Assembly: GCF_902686445.1 (NCBI RefSeq)
Contig: NC_062219.1
Location: 47,643,056 to 47,707,055 of the forward strand
Length of the DNA stretch: 64,000 nt
Direction of reading: 5' to 3'
Origin: Sciurus carolinensis
Taxonomy: Eukaryota > Chordata > Mammalia > Rodentia > Sciuridae
Positions 10,980 through 22,574 of the stretch are shown here, in pieces. Position numbers and translations under genes: made by a program. Each line of letters begins with the position of its first letter. Within the stretch, counting starts at the first letter, position 1. The notes beneath the pieces are model-generated. The model had not been told where the DNA came from, ran no database searches, and was given only the letters and a program-made list of their open reading frames with translations.

Positions 10980-12815
10980 AAGAGAAGTTTCAGACATGTA
11001 AGTTCATATTAGCCTATCCAAAAAGCTTTTTATTTGAAAGAAACTAAATCTTCAGACTTTACAGGCAAATATTGAGAACCAGAAATGTTAACTGACCAGG
11101 GTGAGGTCATGCTGCTTGTTAGAGACTTAGCTGAAATTAGAACACAGTGATCCCAACTCATCAACTCATCATTCATAGTAAACTCATCACTTACTGGAAA
11201 GGAAAGCATATGAATCTTGAAAATTTTCAAGTGCTTGGTGTGGGGAGATTGCTCCAAAGGAATGAATAACAGATTAAATAAACTATGACCTGAGTATGAA
11301 TGCTTCTCAAGACCAGTATTTCCTCATGCACAAAAGGAACTGCTTCTTACTGAATTCTTTCAGAATAAAGGCTCAGTGATACCATAGTGGCTGGGAAACA
11401 CAATCTCCAGCTGGAAAGTTTGCCCAGTAACATATTTTACAATGGAAAAGATACATGAATACTCAGGGGACATCTGCTGCCATTGTCAAAGGTGATGGGT
11501 TAGCCTCAGTCCAGAATCATCTGGTTTGGGTGGTAAATTTCATCAATAGCTCAGCTGATTATTCTGGGAGGTGAGATGCTACCTAATGTTAATAAACTCT
11601 CTCCCATACACACACGCACACACACCCCGACATTCTAACGTTCTAGAATGCTGACATTGTGGCTCAAATTTCAGCATATGTGTTTACGATAAATCAACTA
11701 TCAAGCAGATTGGGAAATATTTCTGGCTTCTTAGGAAACTGACAAAGGAAGTAAAATTATCATATGCTTGCCTGGTGAAGGAAGAATAAATCAGAACAAA
11801 GACAATAGGAAGGACCCTGGACCTGGGTTAGCTTGACTGGTCTTTACCACTTTTACCCCTCAGAAAAATCTATTTCCACATGCTTGGGGAACACCTTGCT
11901 CATTTACAGGTCCTACTTTACACTGTTTCTATATATTTTAGTTAATGGAATGTACATATTTTTTAAGTTCTCCTTACTTTTCTGTTTCAATTTCATTAGA
12001 TGCATGTTTAAAATAATTTGGGAGTAAAAACTTCTCCCTCAGTATCAAAATAAAACCTTCTCTGTCTTTGATAAATTTTTGTAGTGAAATAAATCTAATC
12101 TTACCATTAAATATGTCAAATCCTAAGAAAACATATGGTTTGAATACCATGCAATCATTCCCTAAAACTATATTCCCTGATGGGTAAAGTCTGTGGACTC
12201 AAACAAAATAGAAAAACTTAAAAACCAAGAGCTCTTAATCAAAGTGAAACTTCCTTTTACTGAGGGCTTATTGTTTCCTTACCTAAGGGTGAAATGAAAA
12301 ATACCTCCCAAAAGTCATTTCTAAACAAAAATTCACAAATGAAATGAAGGCATATGGAACTCTCTAGAATTCACACACACTACTGAAGAAGTAATTATAA
12401 CCCTTGAGCCCACATGGCAAAACCACACTGTGGATAATAATGGTGCTCACCACCTTCACATACAACATCAGAGAAACATTTGGTTAGGTTTTAAGTTAAG
12501 TGCAGCTCTGTGCAAAGAACATTTCTGTAATTGCCCCCTGGAAGGTTTTCATGAAGATACATTTTCTCATAATATAACATGAAGCCCACTCACTTTCCTG
12601 TACCAACAATGATAACTGTACTACTTCCTTATATGAGAAGAATAACACTTCTAAATTATGTTTTAAATGGCCACAAAGATTTTCTGCTGTCAAACTGGAA
12701 AACTCCATCCCTGTTTGCCAGAGACCACTTGAGTGAGTACTTCAGTGGCTATCAAACTGAATGCATAATTTAGTAGTAGAGGTCTGTCTGGTACACATGA
12801 CTACAAAGCTAAGAA
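10980..12815. other. Intronic sequence without recognised features
   Basis: Apart from a short impure CA tract near 11608-11630, nothing specific is recognisable. Confidence 0.6.
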
Positions 12816-12837
12816 CCATTAAGATCCAGCTTTTCAA

Positions 12838-12930
12838 TTTTTTTTTTTTCTTTTTGTGATGCTGGGGATTGAATCCAGGGCCTTATGCATGGCGAAGCAA
12901 GCACTCTACCAACTGAGCTATTTCCCCAGC
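12838..12930 (-). mobile_element. ID SINE
   Basis: The T-rich tail is followed by 'gctggggattgaatccagg' and 'accaactgagctatttccc', an antisense ID. A perfect 18-bp target-site duplication (taagatccagcttttcaa) sits at 12820-12837 and 12931-12948. Confidence 0.96.
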
Positions 12931-13211
12931 TAAGATCCAGCTTTTCAAAGAGGGGTTGGCATTTAAAATGCAGAAATCAAGTAAAATTTTAATCATTTTC
13001 ATGATGGCAAAGAGAGAGGAGGACAGAGGTGGGAGGTATAAAGTCTCTGATGAGACAAGCAGGGTACTTAATTTGGCTTACAAAGAGGCTAAAAGGGAAA
13101 GTGAAATGATTGGACTTTTTGAGAAGCTATAAGTAGATTCTATTTTTTGTAGCACTCTAACAACTAAACATCATCTGCTACTTCTTTACTACAATTTTAA
13201 TTCATTTTCTT

Positions 13212-13419
13212 TTGGGGGGATTGGCATCAGGAGTTGAACTCAGAGGCACTCAACCACTAAGCCACATTCCCAGCCTTACTTTGTATTTTATTTAGAGTTT
13301 ACAGGGTCTCACTGAGTTGCTTAGCGCCTCACTTTTGCTGAGGCTGGATTTGAACTCGTGATCCTCCTGTCTCAGCCACCAGAGCTGCTGGGATTACAAG
13401 CATGCACCACCACGCCCAG
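13212..13419 (-). mobile_element. B1-dID dimeric SINE
   Basis: An antisense ID half (aggagttgaactcagag, accactaagccacattcc) is joined to an antisense B1 half (tgatcctcctgtctcagc, gctgggattacaagcatg). The host sequence 'tttaattcattttctt' is duplicated at 13196-13211 and 13420-13435. Confidence 0.94.
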
Positions 13420-14199
13420 TTTAATTCATTTTCTTAATGATGGTCTTGGAATACAATACACTGATGTATTTTCAGAAATTCTTATATTATCCTCAGAATA
13501 AACTAATGTTGAATATAATTAAGTATATTTTTATATCCTGAATCTTTAAAAGATAGTAATTGATGCATGTCATACTTTTCAATGCACTGTTACACTGGAC
13601 TGGAATATCAACTCCATATCCACGTTGGGGATCAGAATTTCTTGCCAGTATCAATTGATTCTACTATATATCGAGCAGCTATTCAGGAATTACGCTAGGA
13701 ACTGAGGATAAAAAGTGAACAAGAGAAACTATACCCTTGTCCTAAATAACTATAGGATAAAAATAGAAGAAACTGTGCTTCTGAGATTTTGTAAAGCTGC
13801 AGTACTTATATCACTCTCCAACAATAAAGATGAATAAGCACTTCCCTCCATCCAAAGCATGTACTTAATCTATTGTTCCTGGCCCCAGAAGAAAATACAC
13901 AATCTTTTTTTTTTTTTTTTTTTCCAAAATTTCTCCAAGGGTAAGTAACCAAAGATTTTCTTGGAAGACTACCAAGGGCCAGCTATGGCTTTCTCAGCAA
14001 TAGATTTAACTATGAGAACACACTTTTGTGGCTTTATTGGCTAAAAAGCCCGGGAGAGGGCAAGAGGAAAGAAAGAATAAAGATAATGGAAGTCACCAGC
14101 TAAATCTCAACCATACACAGTTTCAAACAGCAGTTAAACTAAACCATGAGATACTCATAGAAACTGAGGTAAAACTTTCTTCCTGACACAGATTGATGA

Positions 14200-14380
14200 A
14201 GAAGAGAGCTGGCATGGGAGTCAGTGTCTTGCTTCATCACTGTATGACTCTAGACAAACTGTCTACACCTCTTTCTTCATTTAAAATTAAATAAAAATTA
14301 CATATTTCTCTTATAGACTGGTTGTAAGATTAAATGACACCTATAAAGTATTTGTCACTTTATGATGTTCAAAAACTGCT
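14200..14380 (+). repeat. MIR SINE
   Basis: 'ggcatgggagtcagtgtct', 'tgactctagacaaactgtc' and 'ggttgtaagattaaatgac' are sense MIR landmarks. Confidence 0.7.
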
Positions 14381-14397
14381 AGTTATGATTCACCTCA

Positions 14398-14630
14398 GAA
14401 CACGATTAGTGGCTGAGGGCACAAGCGGAACCAGACTTCCTGGGTTTGAACCCTAGCACCACCACATCCTTAGCTGCATTCCTGTTTTCCTCCCTCTGAA
14501 AAATGGATAAAACCCTTCTTCACGGGGTTTCTGTGAGGTTTAAATTAGCAGATAAACTTAAGGCATTAAAAGGGTGCCAGGATTTAGAAAGCGTTTGACA
14601 AACACTAACAGTCATCATCATCTTGTCAAT
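14398..14630 (+). repeat. MIR SINE
   Basis: A second MIR directly follows the previous one: 'cttcctgggtttgaaccct', 'ctctgaaaaatggataaaa' and 'tttctgtgaggtttaaatt'. Both share the plus orientation. Confidence 0.75.
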
Positions 14631-15247
14631 GGGAACAGCAAGGTCAGGCCAACTGGAAAGGACGTGCACCCTGACCCAACCCACAGGGAAGTTCTCAAAA
14701 CTCACCCGGAGACCTTCATTTCCCAAATAGGCACAATGCATTGTTGATGGACTATCCTTGCAGTCTCTTCAAGAGTCTAAAAATACCAAATATTTTGACA
14801 AATATAAAGTATTTGATGACAAGAAGTTTCTCCTTCCTGCTCAAATGCACATTTATAATTTTCAGGCTACGGATTCCAAGTAACTGAATACATCTGAGGA
14901 AGAAAGGAAGTCTTTGAATCAAGCATTATTTCTTCACTAACCAGAGTTTGTAGATGAAGCTTACCGGCACACAATATACCGATATATATGTGCTTATACA
15001 GAGAAACATCCTAAATGTAGAAACATTAGTCCTTTTGAAATGTTACAGGTGAAAAAGTTTCTTTGGGATTTAAACATAACTTTTTTAAAATTTGATGCTC
15101 AATGGAAAAACATCTGCTTCCTGAAAATGACAAGAGACATTAATTTTCAGTTGGCAATGTAACTCCTTCAGTTTGTGTACAATACTCTCATTCTGTATCA
15201 CCAACTTTTCCCCCATGAGTTTGAGGTAAGTGACTTTATTTCTTGAT

Positions 15248-15765
15248 AGTTGTGATGGTTCCTTTTGTGTGGACTTGACTGGGATGCAGGGATATTTAGT
15301 CAAAACTTGTTTCTGGGAGTGTAGGTGAAGAGGCTTCTAGAAGGGATTAGCCTTTCAATCAGTAAACTGAATGACGCAGACTGCCCTCCCCAACGTGGGT
15401 GGGACTTTTCCAGTCCTTTGAGGATTGAATAGAACGAAAAGGCAGAAACTCTCCCAACCCCACCTGAGGGCTTGAGATGGAACATTAGTCTCCTATCCTG
15501 CTACTGGGACTTACACCATCAGTGTTCCTGGTCTCAGGCCTTAGGATTCAAGCTGGAACTATACTGCTAGCTTTCCTGAGTCTCCAGCTTGCATATGGCA
15601 GCCAATGTTGGGATCTCCCAATCTCATAATTGCATGAGTCAATACCCATGATAACATTCTCTCTAGATAGATTAGATAGGTAGATACAGATACAGATAGA
15701 TAGGGAGAGAGCTCTATTGGTTCTTTCTCTGGAGAATACTACTGATGCATTAATTAAAGTCACTC
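15248..15765 (+). mobile_element. MLT2-like ERVL LTR remnant
   Basis: A diverged solitary LTR with the internal signature of the MLT2/ERVL group: 'gtgtggacttgactggga' near the start, 'tttcaatcagtaaactga', 'aacgtgggtgggactttt', 'tgagtctccagcttgca', and an ending with GATA repeats and 'ttctctggagaatact'. It is non-coding, with no viral gene present. The family name is from memory and would need a library search. Confidence 0.7.
15662..15708. repeat. GATA-rich microsatellite inside the LTR
   Basis: Imperfect 'agatagat' and 'agatacagatacagatag' repeats expanded from the AT-rich 3' part of the LTR. Confidence 0.8.
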
Positions 15766-15769
15766 ATGC

Positions 15770-17705
15770 CAAAAACTCTTTCAAAGACCCTTTAGAGAAA
15801 CCCAGTGGCCCTTTGCTCACTCTCCAAAAGCTCTCACTGCCTATGATACCATAAAGCATATTTCCTCTTCTTCAACATGTTGAAGACTTTCAGTTTCAGG
15901 GATACCATACTCTCCTAATAATTCTCTGGAAAATCCTTCTTATGCTTCTTTCTGAGAAAATAGTCATTGCTTGTACTGTGCAAAGCAAACTTATTTCCTT
16001 ATCAGGTTTAATTCTGACATTTTCTTGTAGGGGAGTTTCTCCTTCAACAGATGAGGAAAGTGAGATTTACAATGGTTACATAATTTAGTCAGTGTCACTC
16101 AGTGAGTAGTCAAGTTTGTTTATGACTCCAGATCTGACTTCAGAGTCAAGATTTTCACCACACCTCACTTGCTGTCTTCCCATGAGTCTCCTCTAGCACC
16201 TCCATCCTAGGACTTCCCACAAGCGTGCAGCTGCAGCGTTTCACATGGAGGGATCCTGACTAAGTACCTCCCATGTTCACTCTACTTGCTTCCTGATAAT
16301 TTACTGCTCATAGTGCTCATCTTACACCTAAAACTAAGTTCATCTTCCATTCAAAACTAATTTCTTCACTATATTTTCTCAAAATGATTATTTGGAAATC
16401 ACCTTCAAGTCCTATCTTGTTTCTTCCACATCTAATTTTCTTACCAAAATATGTTTTTACTTTTCCCTTGAAGCAACATTACTTGCATTTTAAAGACAGA
16501 TTCCTAAGACTATGTTCTAGAATTCAACATCAACTTCTGGGCTATCTTTTCTCCATTTGGCCTCTTTCTTGAATCCAATCAATACCACATATACTTTCAA
16601 GTCAGTTTTCTGTTTCTTCTAATTAAATATTTGCAAAGTCCTATGGATGAGTCATAATCTTATCTATTGTAGATTTTTCAGGGGAAGTACCACAAAACAT
16701 GTCTAACCTCTTATATAATCTACTCTTGTTTGATCATTTATGAATCTAGCTAGACTCTTTTTAAAATGATGCGTATCTTGGATATGGCCTTTTATTATCT
16801 CTTCCAGGATCAGGACTTATCGATTTATCCTGTAACAATCCTGTAACAATAACATGTCCAAAAAGCAGTAATTCCATGTTCAGTGCCCTACCCTGCTATG
16901 CAGGAAAGGGTTAACTCAGTAGGCCCAAGAGGCTTAAAAGCTTGCTTTCCCAGAGAAGCCTGTCTTTAGGACTGGCACTGGGCCAGCTCCTGGCAGATGA
17001 GCACTGAGCCCTGGAATATTCTGCCTTACAAAGAATATTTTCTTTATGCCTAAGGCTTTGGGTCAAGTGGTATTAGTCTGATTAGATATGTATGCTAGAA
17101 ACATTTCTGGTGAACTACTGTCTTTGCTCTAACGGGGTTAGATTCTGAGTAGCTGAAGTCAATCACACAGGTGCTACAAGTCCACACAACTGAACTCCAG
17201 CAAGAGATCTGGACACCAAGGCTGTGAGCTTCCGGGACTGGCAGGCTGGCAACAATTTCATCACATGCTGTTGTGACTCCACTAGGACAGGACACCTAGA
17301 AGCTTGTGTCTGGTTTCTCCTGGACTTCGCCCCATGTGTCTTTTCCCTTTACTTATCTTAACTTGCATCCTTTGGCTATGTTACACCATAACTATGATTA
17401 TAACCAATTTTGTGAATTACTCCAGTGAATTACTGAGCTGAATGATAGTCTTGGGGATCCCTCATCCTACATGCCCTTTCTCTTCATTTTAATGGAACAT
17501 TTAAGGTTCTGCTAAAATTATAAGAGTGTTGCACAAAGCTTTGACCTATTAGAAAAGAAAATATTATGATAGTTTTCACCAAATATTTTCCTTACTCAAC
17601 TTTTGCTAATTTTCTCTTTGACTTTTATACTCAGAAAAATTATTCTATCCAAATGATTCTGTCCAAAAACAATGTTGCAGTTGAAGCAAAGGACATAGCA
17701 AAGGA
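15770..17705. other. Intronic sequence, mostly unrecognised
   Basis: A weak antisense MIR is visible at about 16040-16160 ('aacagatgaggaaagtgag'). The rest shows no repeat or gene that I can name. Confidence 0.5.
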
Positions 17706-17729
17706 GACAGCAGAATATACTAGTCTTTA

Positions 17730-17861
17730 TATATATGTTAGTTATACATGAACACAATACCTTTATTTTATTATTATTTTTTTAATATGGTGCTGAGGAT
17801 TGAACCCAGTGCTTCACACATGCTAGGCAAGCACTCTATCACTGAGCCACAACCACAGCCC
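17730..17861 (-). mobile_element. ID SINE with long sciurid-type tail
   Basis: The antisense ID body (tgctgaggattgaaccca, actctatcactgagccaca) is preceded on its tail side by 'gaacacaatacctttattt', which on the minus strand reads 'ggtattgtgttc' after an A-rich stretch. The same tail recurs at 45520-45575. The flanking near-duplicates 'cagaatatactagtcttt' (17711-17728) and 'cagaatatattagtcttt' (17862-17879) are the target sites, differing by one base. Confidence 0.9.
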
Positions 17862-18214
17862 CAGAATATATTAGTCTTTTACCTTTTTTTAAAGCTTTAG
17901 AAATTGTCTGAAAATGAAATATGTAGATGTTAAGCAAAAGACTTAAGGGAAATTCACAAGAAAGTAATTTACTGGCATTACACCATCATTTCAGTTCATT
18001 TGATTGAAAGGTAAATTCAGTTTACTGGGTAAGTATACATGGAGTAATGTTCTTATCATATACGAAGCTATTTTCAGTCCTTGCTTATATTCAAGCATTC
18101 CTCCATTCTTTTTCAGTCTTCAAATCTTCAAATGCTCATCAATGATAAGATTTAACTCCTTTTTTGTTCTTGCTGCTTTTCACATAAACACTTTTATAGG
18201 TGTAGGATTTTTGC

Positions 18215-18286
18215 GTTTGTTGTTTTTGTTTTTTTGTTTTGTTTTAATTTGTTTTGTTTATATTTTTGTTTTGTTTTGTTTCACAT
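18215..18286. repeat. (TTTTG)n-rich tract
   Basis: Repeated 'ttttgttttg' blocks, a microsatellite-like tract. It gives spurious Phe/Cys-rich open frames. Confidence 0.85.
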
Positions 18287-18559
18287 ATCTTAGTTCTTTA
18301 GCCTCAAAATCCCTGGGTACTTTGGAAATGTCCTCCTATGAATCATAATTACATTCAGAATACCACAGATTCGGTTTTTAAAACAATGATACATGCACGT
18401 AACCAACCCAAAGACGCAAGTACTGCTTTCTCAGACTTCCCCATCTCGGTTACTGGCAACCAATCCTGCCAGGAATTCAGGCGCAAATTCCAGTCCCTTT
18501 ATTCTCCCTTCCTACCTTTCTTTCCCTATCCCAACCATCAGCAAATTTTGTTGGCTCTT

Positions 18560-19240
18560 CCCCAAAATCCATCTATTTCCACCACCACTGTAATGGCTTA
18601 AGCCACACCACGTCTTGCTTGCAACAGCCTCCAAACCGGTTCCCCTGCACTTCCTGTAAGGTTGTTCTCAACATAGTCAGAGTGATCCTATTCAATCATA
18701 ATTCAGATTGTACGGTCAGTGCTCTGTTTAAAACCCTCCAAAAGATCCCTACATCTTTAAGAGTAAACACCAAAGTATGGACAGTAGCTCTCTAGGCTCT
18801 GCGTGGCCTGGCCATGCCTCTCTGCCTTCTGCCTTCACATCCCCCCACCCTCTCTCTCTCTTCCTTTCTCTCTTTACTTTCTCTCTCACCCACCCCATTC
18901 CCAGAGCTTATATTCTAGAAGGAGAATACAGGAACCAAAGAAATAAATAAATTATATAGTAAATTAGCTGGTCACAAGTGCTGGGAAGAAAAATAAAACC
19001 CAGAAGAGAGCTGGGGAAGGGTGGTAATTGGTCAGAGTAAGGATATAATTTAAATAAAATGGTCGCTGCTGGCCTGAGAAAGTGATGGCTGGGCAAACAT
19101 TTAATGTGGATGAGGGTGCAAGCCATGCAGATACATGAGGTAAGCATTCTAGGTGGAAGGGACAAATGCACAGACACTAAGGAGGCCACACCTTGTGTCA
19201 CAGAAAGAGCAAGGAGACCAGCTTGGCTAAACAGGAAGCG
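18560..19240. repeat. Ancient mammalian repeat remnants
   Basis: 18640-18840 has 'agagtgatcctattcaatc', 'aaaaccctccaaaagatcc' and 'gcgtggcctggccatgcct'. 18910-19235 has 'cacaagtgctgggaagaaa', 'gggtgcaagccatgcagata' and 'gacaaatgcacagacac'. Both motif sets recur across mammalian genomes in old interspersed repeats, tentatively L2-group. A TC-rich tract lies between (about 18840-18890). Confidence 0.45.
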
Positions 19241-19299
19241 TGCCTTGCACTTATAAGACACTACTTATTGACTGAACACTCAGAAAATACTTATTGAAT

Positions 19300-20150
19300 G
19301 AATATATTTAACTAATGTGTAGACCTTTAAATACTCTTGAGATAATTGTATATATGTTTATACAGCAATACGAATACAATTACATAAAAACAAAGCAATA
19401 AAAATCTTTATGCACCCAGATGAACCCTTTGGAGGTAAAGTATACTGTAACACTTAAACCTTCAGAGTTACTCAGGGTGATTATTACAGCTTACTGAGGG
19501 CTGTGGTTCAGTGCCCTCCCAACCCCGCTGAGCACAGGCTCCTACTAAAAGTCCACTCCAGGCTGACAGGTGATTTCCTCAACCAAGTCTTGCGATGTCA
19601 TCAGCAACTTGCCTAGTGCACTTATGATGGCAGGTCACTTTCTGAATGTCCCTTGTTGTTTCCTGACATTCTACTGATAGTTCTCACGATTCTTATCAGG
19701 GACTTTTTATTAAATGTCACCTCAAAACATTCATCCCATCTTACATGATTAGACATCCCATCCTCAAGACGACCAGGTTTCTCTTTCTGCTGGATGACTA
19801 TTTTGGTGCTGAGAATGTTATTTAAATTAAAATTTGAAATTTAAAGTAATTCCCTTCATGTTCCCACTTTTAAACATATTTCTAAGGATAATTATTATTG
19901 TTAGTGGTTTGGTATAGAGGTTTTATTGATGTTACTATTTGTGAGTTTAAAAAAGACTTTCTGCACTTAAAACTTTTTCAACTGAACAATTCAAATGATG
20001 AGGATGCTCTCTGTTATTTCTTCTTTACCTACACTTTTTTTTCTATGACATTTAAAGTTCTATCTATAGGAATACAAGTTTTAAGGGAAAGAAATGCTTT
20101 AGTAGATTGCTACACTATGTGGAATAAGAGAATAATTTCTGAATTGACGA
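19300..20150. other. Intronic sequence without recognised features
   Basis: AT-rich DNA; no feature I can support. Confidence 0.6.
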
Positions 20151-20184
20151 GTTGGATTCATAGGACAAAAAGTCATGCTCCTGC

Positions 20185-20325
20185 ATAAATATCCCAGTTC
20201 AGTTCCACATCTATAAAATGGCAATAAAAATATCCATATGTCAAAGTGTAAGGAGATTAGGGATAATCTCCTTACACTTTGACATAGGTTCCTAGCACTA
20301 TGACTAGCAACTAAAACATAATAAG
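20185..20325 (+). repeat. MIR fragment carrying a perfect hairpin
   Basis: 'cacatctataaaatggcaat' and 'ttcctagcactatgactag' match a sense MIR on both sides. Between them, 20237-20286 is a 23-bp perfect inverted repeat around the loop GGGA (20260-20263). The right arm appears to replace ordinary MIR sequence. Confidence 0.65.
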
Positions 20326-20329
20326 GAGT

Positions 20330-21655
20330 TTTGATCTTTTTAAAAAAGATGAAAGAAATACTCTGACTCAGAGCCTAAAATGTCACCAGATATATAATGT
20401 TTTTGTCTGTGTGCACGTACAAGGTCATGAATGTTTAATTTGGTATATGCAGCCTCACTTTGATGAATGAACTGTCTGTATTTCATTCTGTACTCAGCAT
20501 CATACGCTGACGTTAACCCCATTCTTTGCATCTCCTGATCTTCTCTCTTGTCTATTTCTCTATCCCAACTTTCATATTTATCCTACCCATTGGATTCCAT
20601 CTCTATCCATGGCTAGATTCCCCCAACCACTTCTTTTAATCAAAGCTGGTGAATTCCTTTTTGCCCATGCTGAAGAAAACTCACTTTTGTCCTAATTTTT
20701 CAAATTTTCCTCTCATGTCTGTCCCAAATGGATGTATCTGATGATTCCTGAGTTAAGTGAGGTGGGTGGAGGGGAGCAGATATCACCAGGACCCTTTTAA
20801 ATCAGATTTTATGAGGTAACTGATGAAGTGACACCTTATCCCCTGCTGGCCTCCCATGGAAGACAAACTCACATTCTCCCAATCCACAAGTGAGGCCAGG
20901 CCATTCTCTTCAATCCCTGGGGGCATCTTAGTTCTCTGAGTGACTCTCCAGGAGTGACTCTCCTGGCACTTTTATCACTTGAATCAGCATATGACCTTTG
21001 TCTAAATATTCTTTTTAATCTTCCCAAGTTATTTCTATTGCCTTGGGGATATTTCCAACTTCCTCGGTGACTAAAGGAACTACTATCATATTTGTCCATT
21101 TACCTCAATCCATAAGCTAGAGAGGTATCATTTTCTGTCTAACCACACAGCTGCATACATACCTGCTTATTCATCTTTGATTGAGTCCATAATAAAACCC
21201 TTAGCATTTTGCCTCTTTCCAAAAGCATTCAGTTTTTCCTTTATCACCTATACATTGAGACAGTGATGTCTCATCCAAATTTAGAGAGAAGACTGTACTG
21301 AAAGTATCAAGTACAGGCATGGCATCTCTAATTTCATCTATATCTCTTTATCTCCAACCCCAATTTTAATAAAAGTCACAAAGAGTGACATGCTGGAAGG
21401 AAAAAGAAAGGTAGAAGATTATTTCAGGAAATCATGGAGAGCACACCGATCTTCCAAGGCCTCGATGGCATGTCCATCACAGTGGCTATCCAGGGAATGG
21501 TGCAGAGCCAGGCAAACAAGAAATAGAAGAATCAGGACAATAATACATAAACAGGCATTTATTTATTATCAAATAAACCCACAGACTCCTCTTTTCTATA
21601 ATCTTTCTCACATACTATGGCCATAGTATTGTAGATTTAAAAGATCTGACATGGA
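20330..21655. other. Intronic sequence without recognised features
   Basis: No repeat family or convincing coding frame recognised. Confidence 0.55.
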
Positions 21656-21659
21656 ATTT

Positions 21660-22018
21660 ACTATAGGTTAAGTTTTGTCTCTTCAAAATTCATATGTTGA
21701 AGTTCTAATCCTCAATATCTCCAAATGTGACCTTATTTGAAAACAGGGTGATTACAGATGTTACTGGTTAACATTAGGTCTTACTGGTGTAAGGCAGGCC
21801 CTCATCCAGCATGACTGGTGTTAGTAATAAAAAGGAAAAATTTGTAGACAGACCCAAGTACACAGAGAATGGTATGTGAAGATGAAGGCAGAAAGGGGGT
21901 GAAGCATCTATCAGCTAAGGATGCTAATGACTGCCAAAAACCACCAGAGGCATGGAAAAGAGCTCGGTGGTAGGGTGCTTGCTTGCCACATGCAAGACCC
22001 TGGGTTTAATCCCCAGTC

Positions 22019-22103
<85 letters not shown>

Positions 22104-22275
22104 CTGGCCGAAAGGAATGAAACAGATTTTCCCTTATATCCTCAGAAAGAACCAGTCTGCCAATGCCTTAATTTTAGACTTCTAGCCGCAAGCACTGAGA
22201 GACAATAAATTTCTGTTGTTTAAGCCACCCAGTTCGTGGTACCTCATTTTGGTAGTTCTAGTAAATTTAACACAG
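21660..22275 (+). mobile_element. MLT1-type MaLR LTR, interrupted by an ID SINE
   Basis: A solitary, non-coding MaLR LTR in sense orientation: 'aaaattcatatgttgaagtt', 'aaatgtgaccttatttgaaa', 'gaagatgaaggcagaaagg', 'tctgttgtttaagccaccca'. The block between about 21950 and 22101 is a later SINE insertion. No internal retroviral sequence is present. Confidence 0.85.
21950..22101 (+). mobile_element. ID SINE with compound (TC)n(CA)n(A)n tail
   Basis: The ID body ('agctcggtggtagggtgct', 'ccctgggtttaatcccca') is followed by about 11 TC repeats, about 13 CA repeats and about 31 A residues (22071-22101). The usual short post-B-box sequence has been replaced by expanding dinucleotides. Confidence 0.92.
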
Positions 22276-22384
22276 AGTCCTAGCTCTACAATTTTCTCCT
22301 TTCTAAAGTAGATACCGTAATTCTTATTATAACTACACCAATAAATAATAAATACATACAGTATATACCAAATGCCAGAATACA

Positions 22385-22560
22385 TACTAAGTATTTCACA
22401 TAGATTAGCTCATTTAATCCTCTCCTTGGTCCTATGATACAGATATAGATAGATATCATCCCCTTTTCAGAGCAGAGGAAACTAAAGCATAGACTAAATA
22501 AGTAGGTTACCCAAGGTCATATACGAAGTGAGGGGAAAATATATAAATCCAGGCATTATG
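22385..22560 (-). repeat. MIR SINE
   Basis: 'tagattagctcatttaatcc', 'ccccttttcagagcagagg' and 'taggttacccaaggtcata' are antisense MIR landmarks. A small GATA tract is embedded at 22441-22460. Confidence 0.75.
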
Positions 22561-22574
22561 AACAATACTTCCTA

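Noticed and set aside
21660..22275. Part of an intact endogenous retrovirus
   Set aside because: Only a solitary MaLR LTR is present, with no internal region, primer-binding site or viral reading frame. The same applies to the LTR remnants at 15248, 38608, 38826 and 41540.
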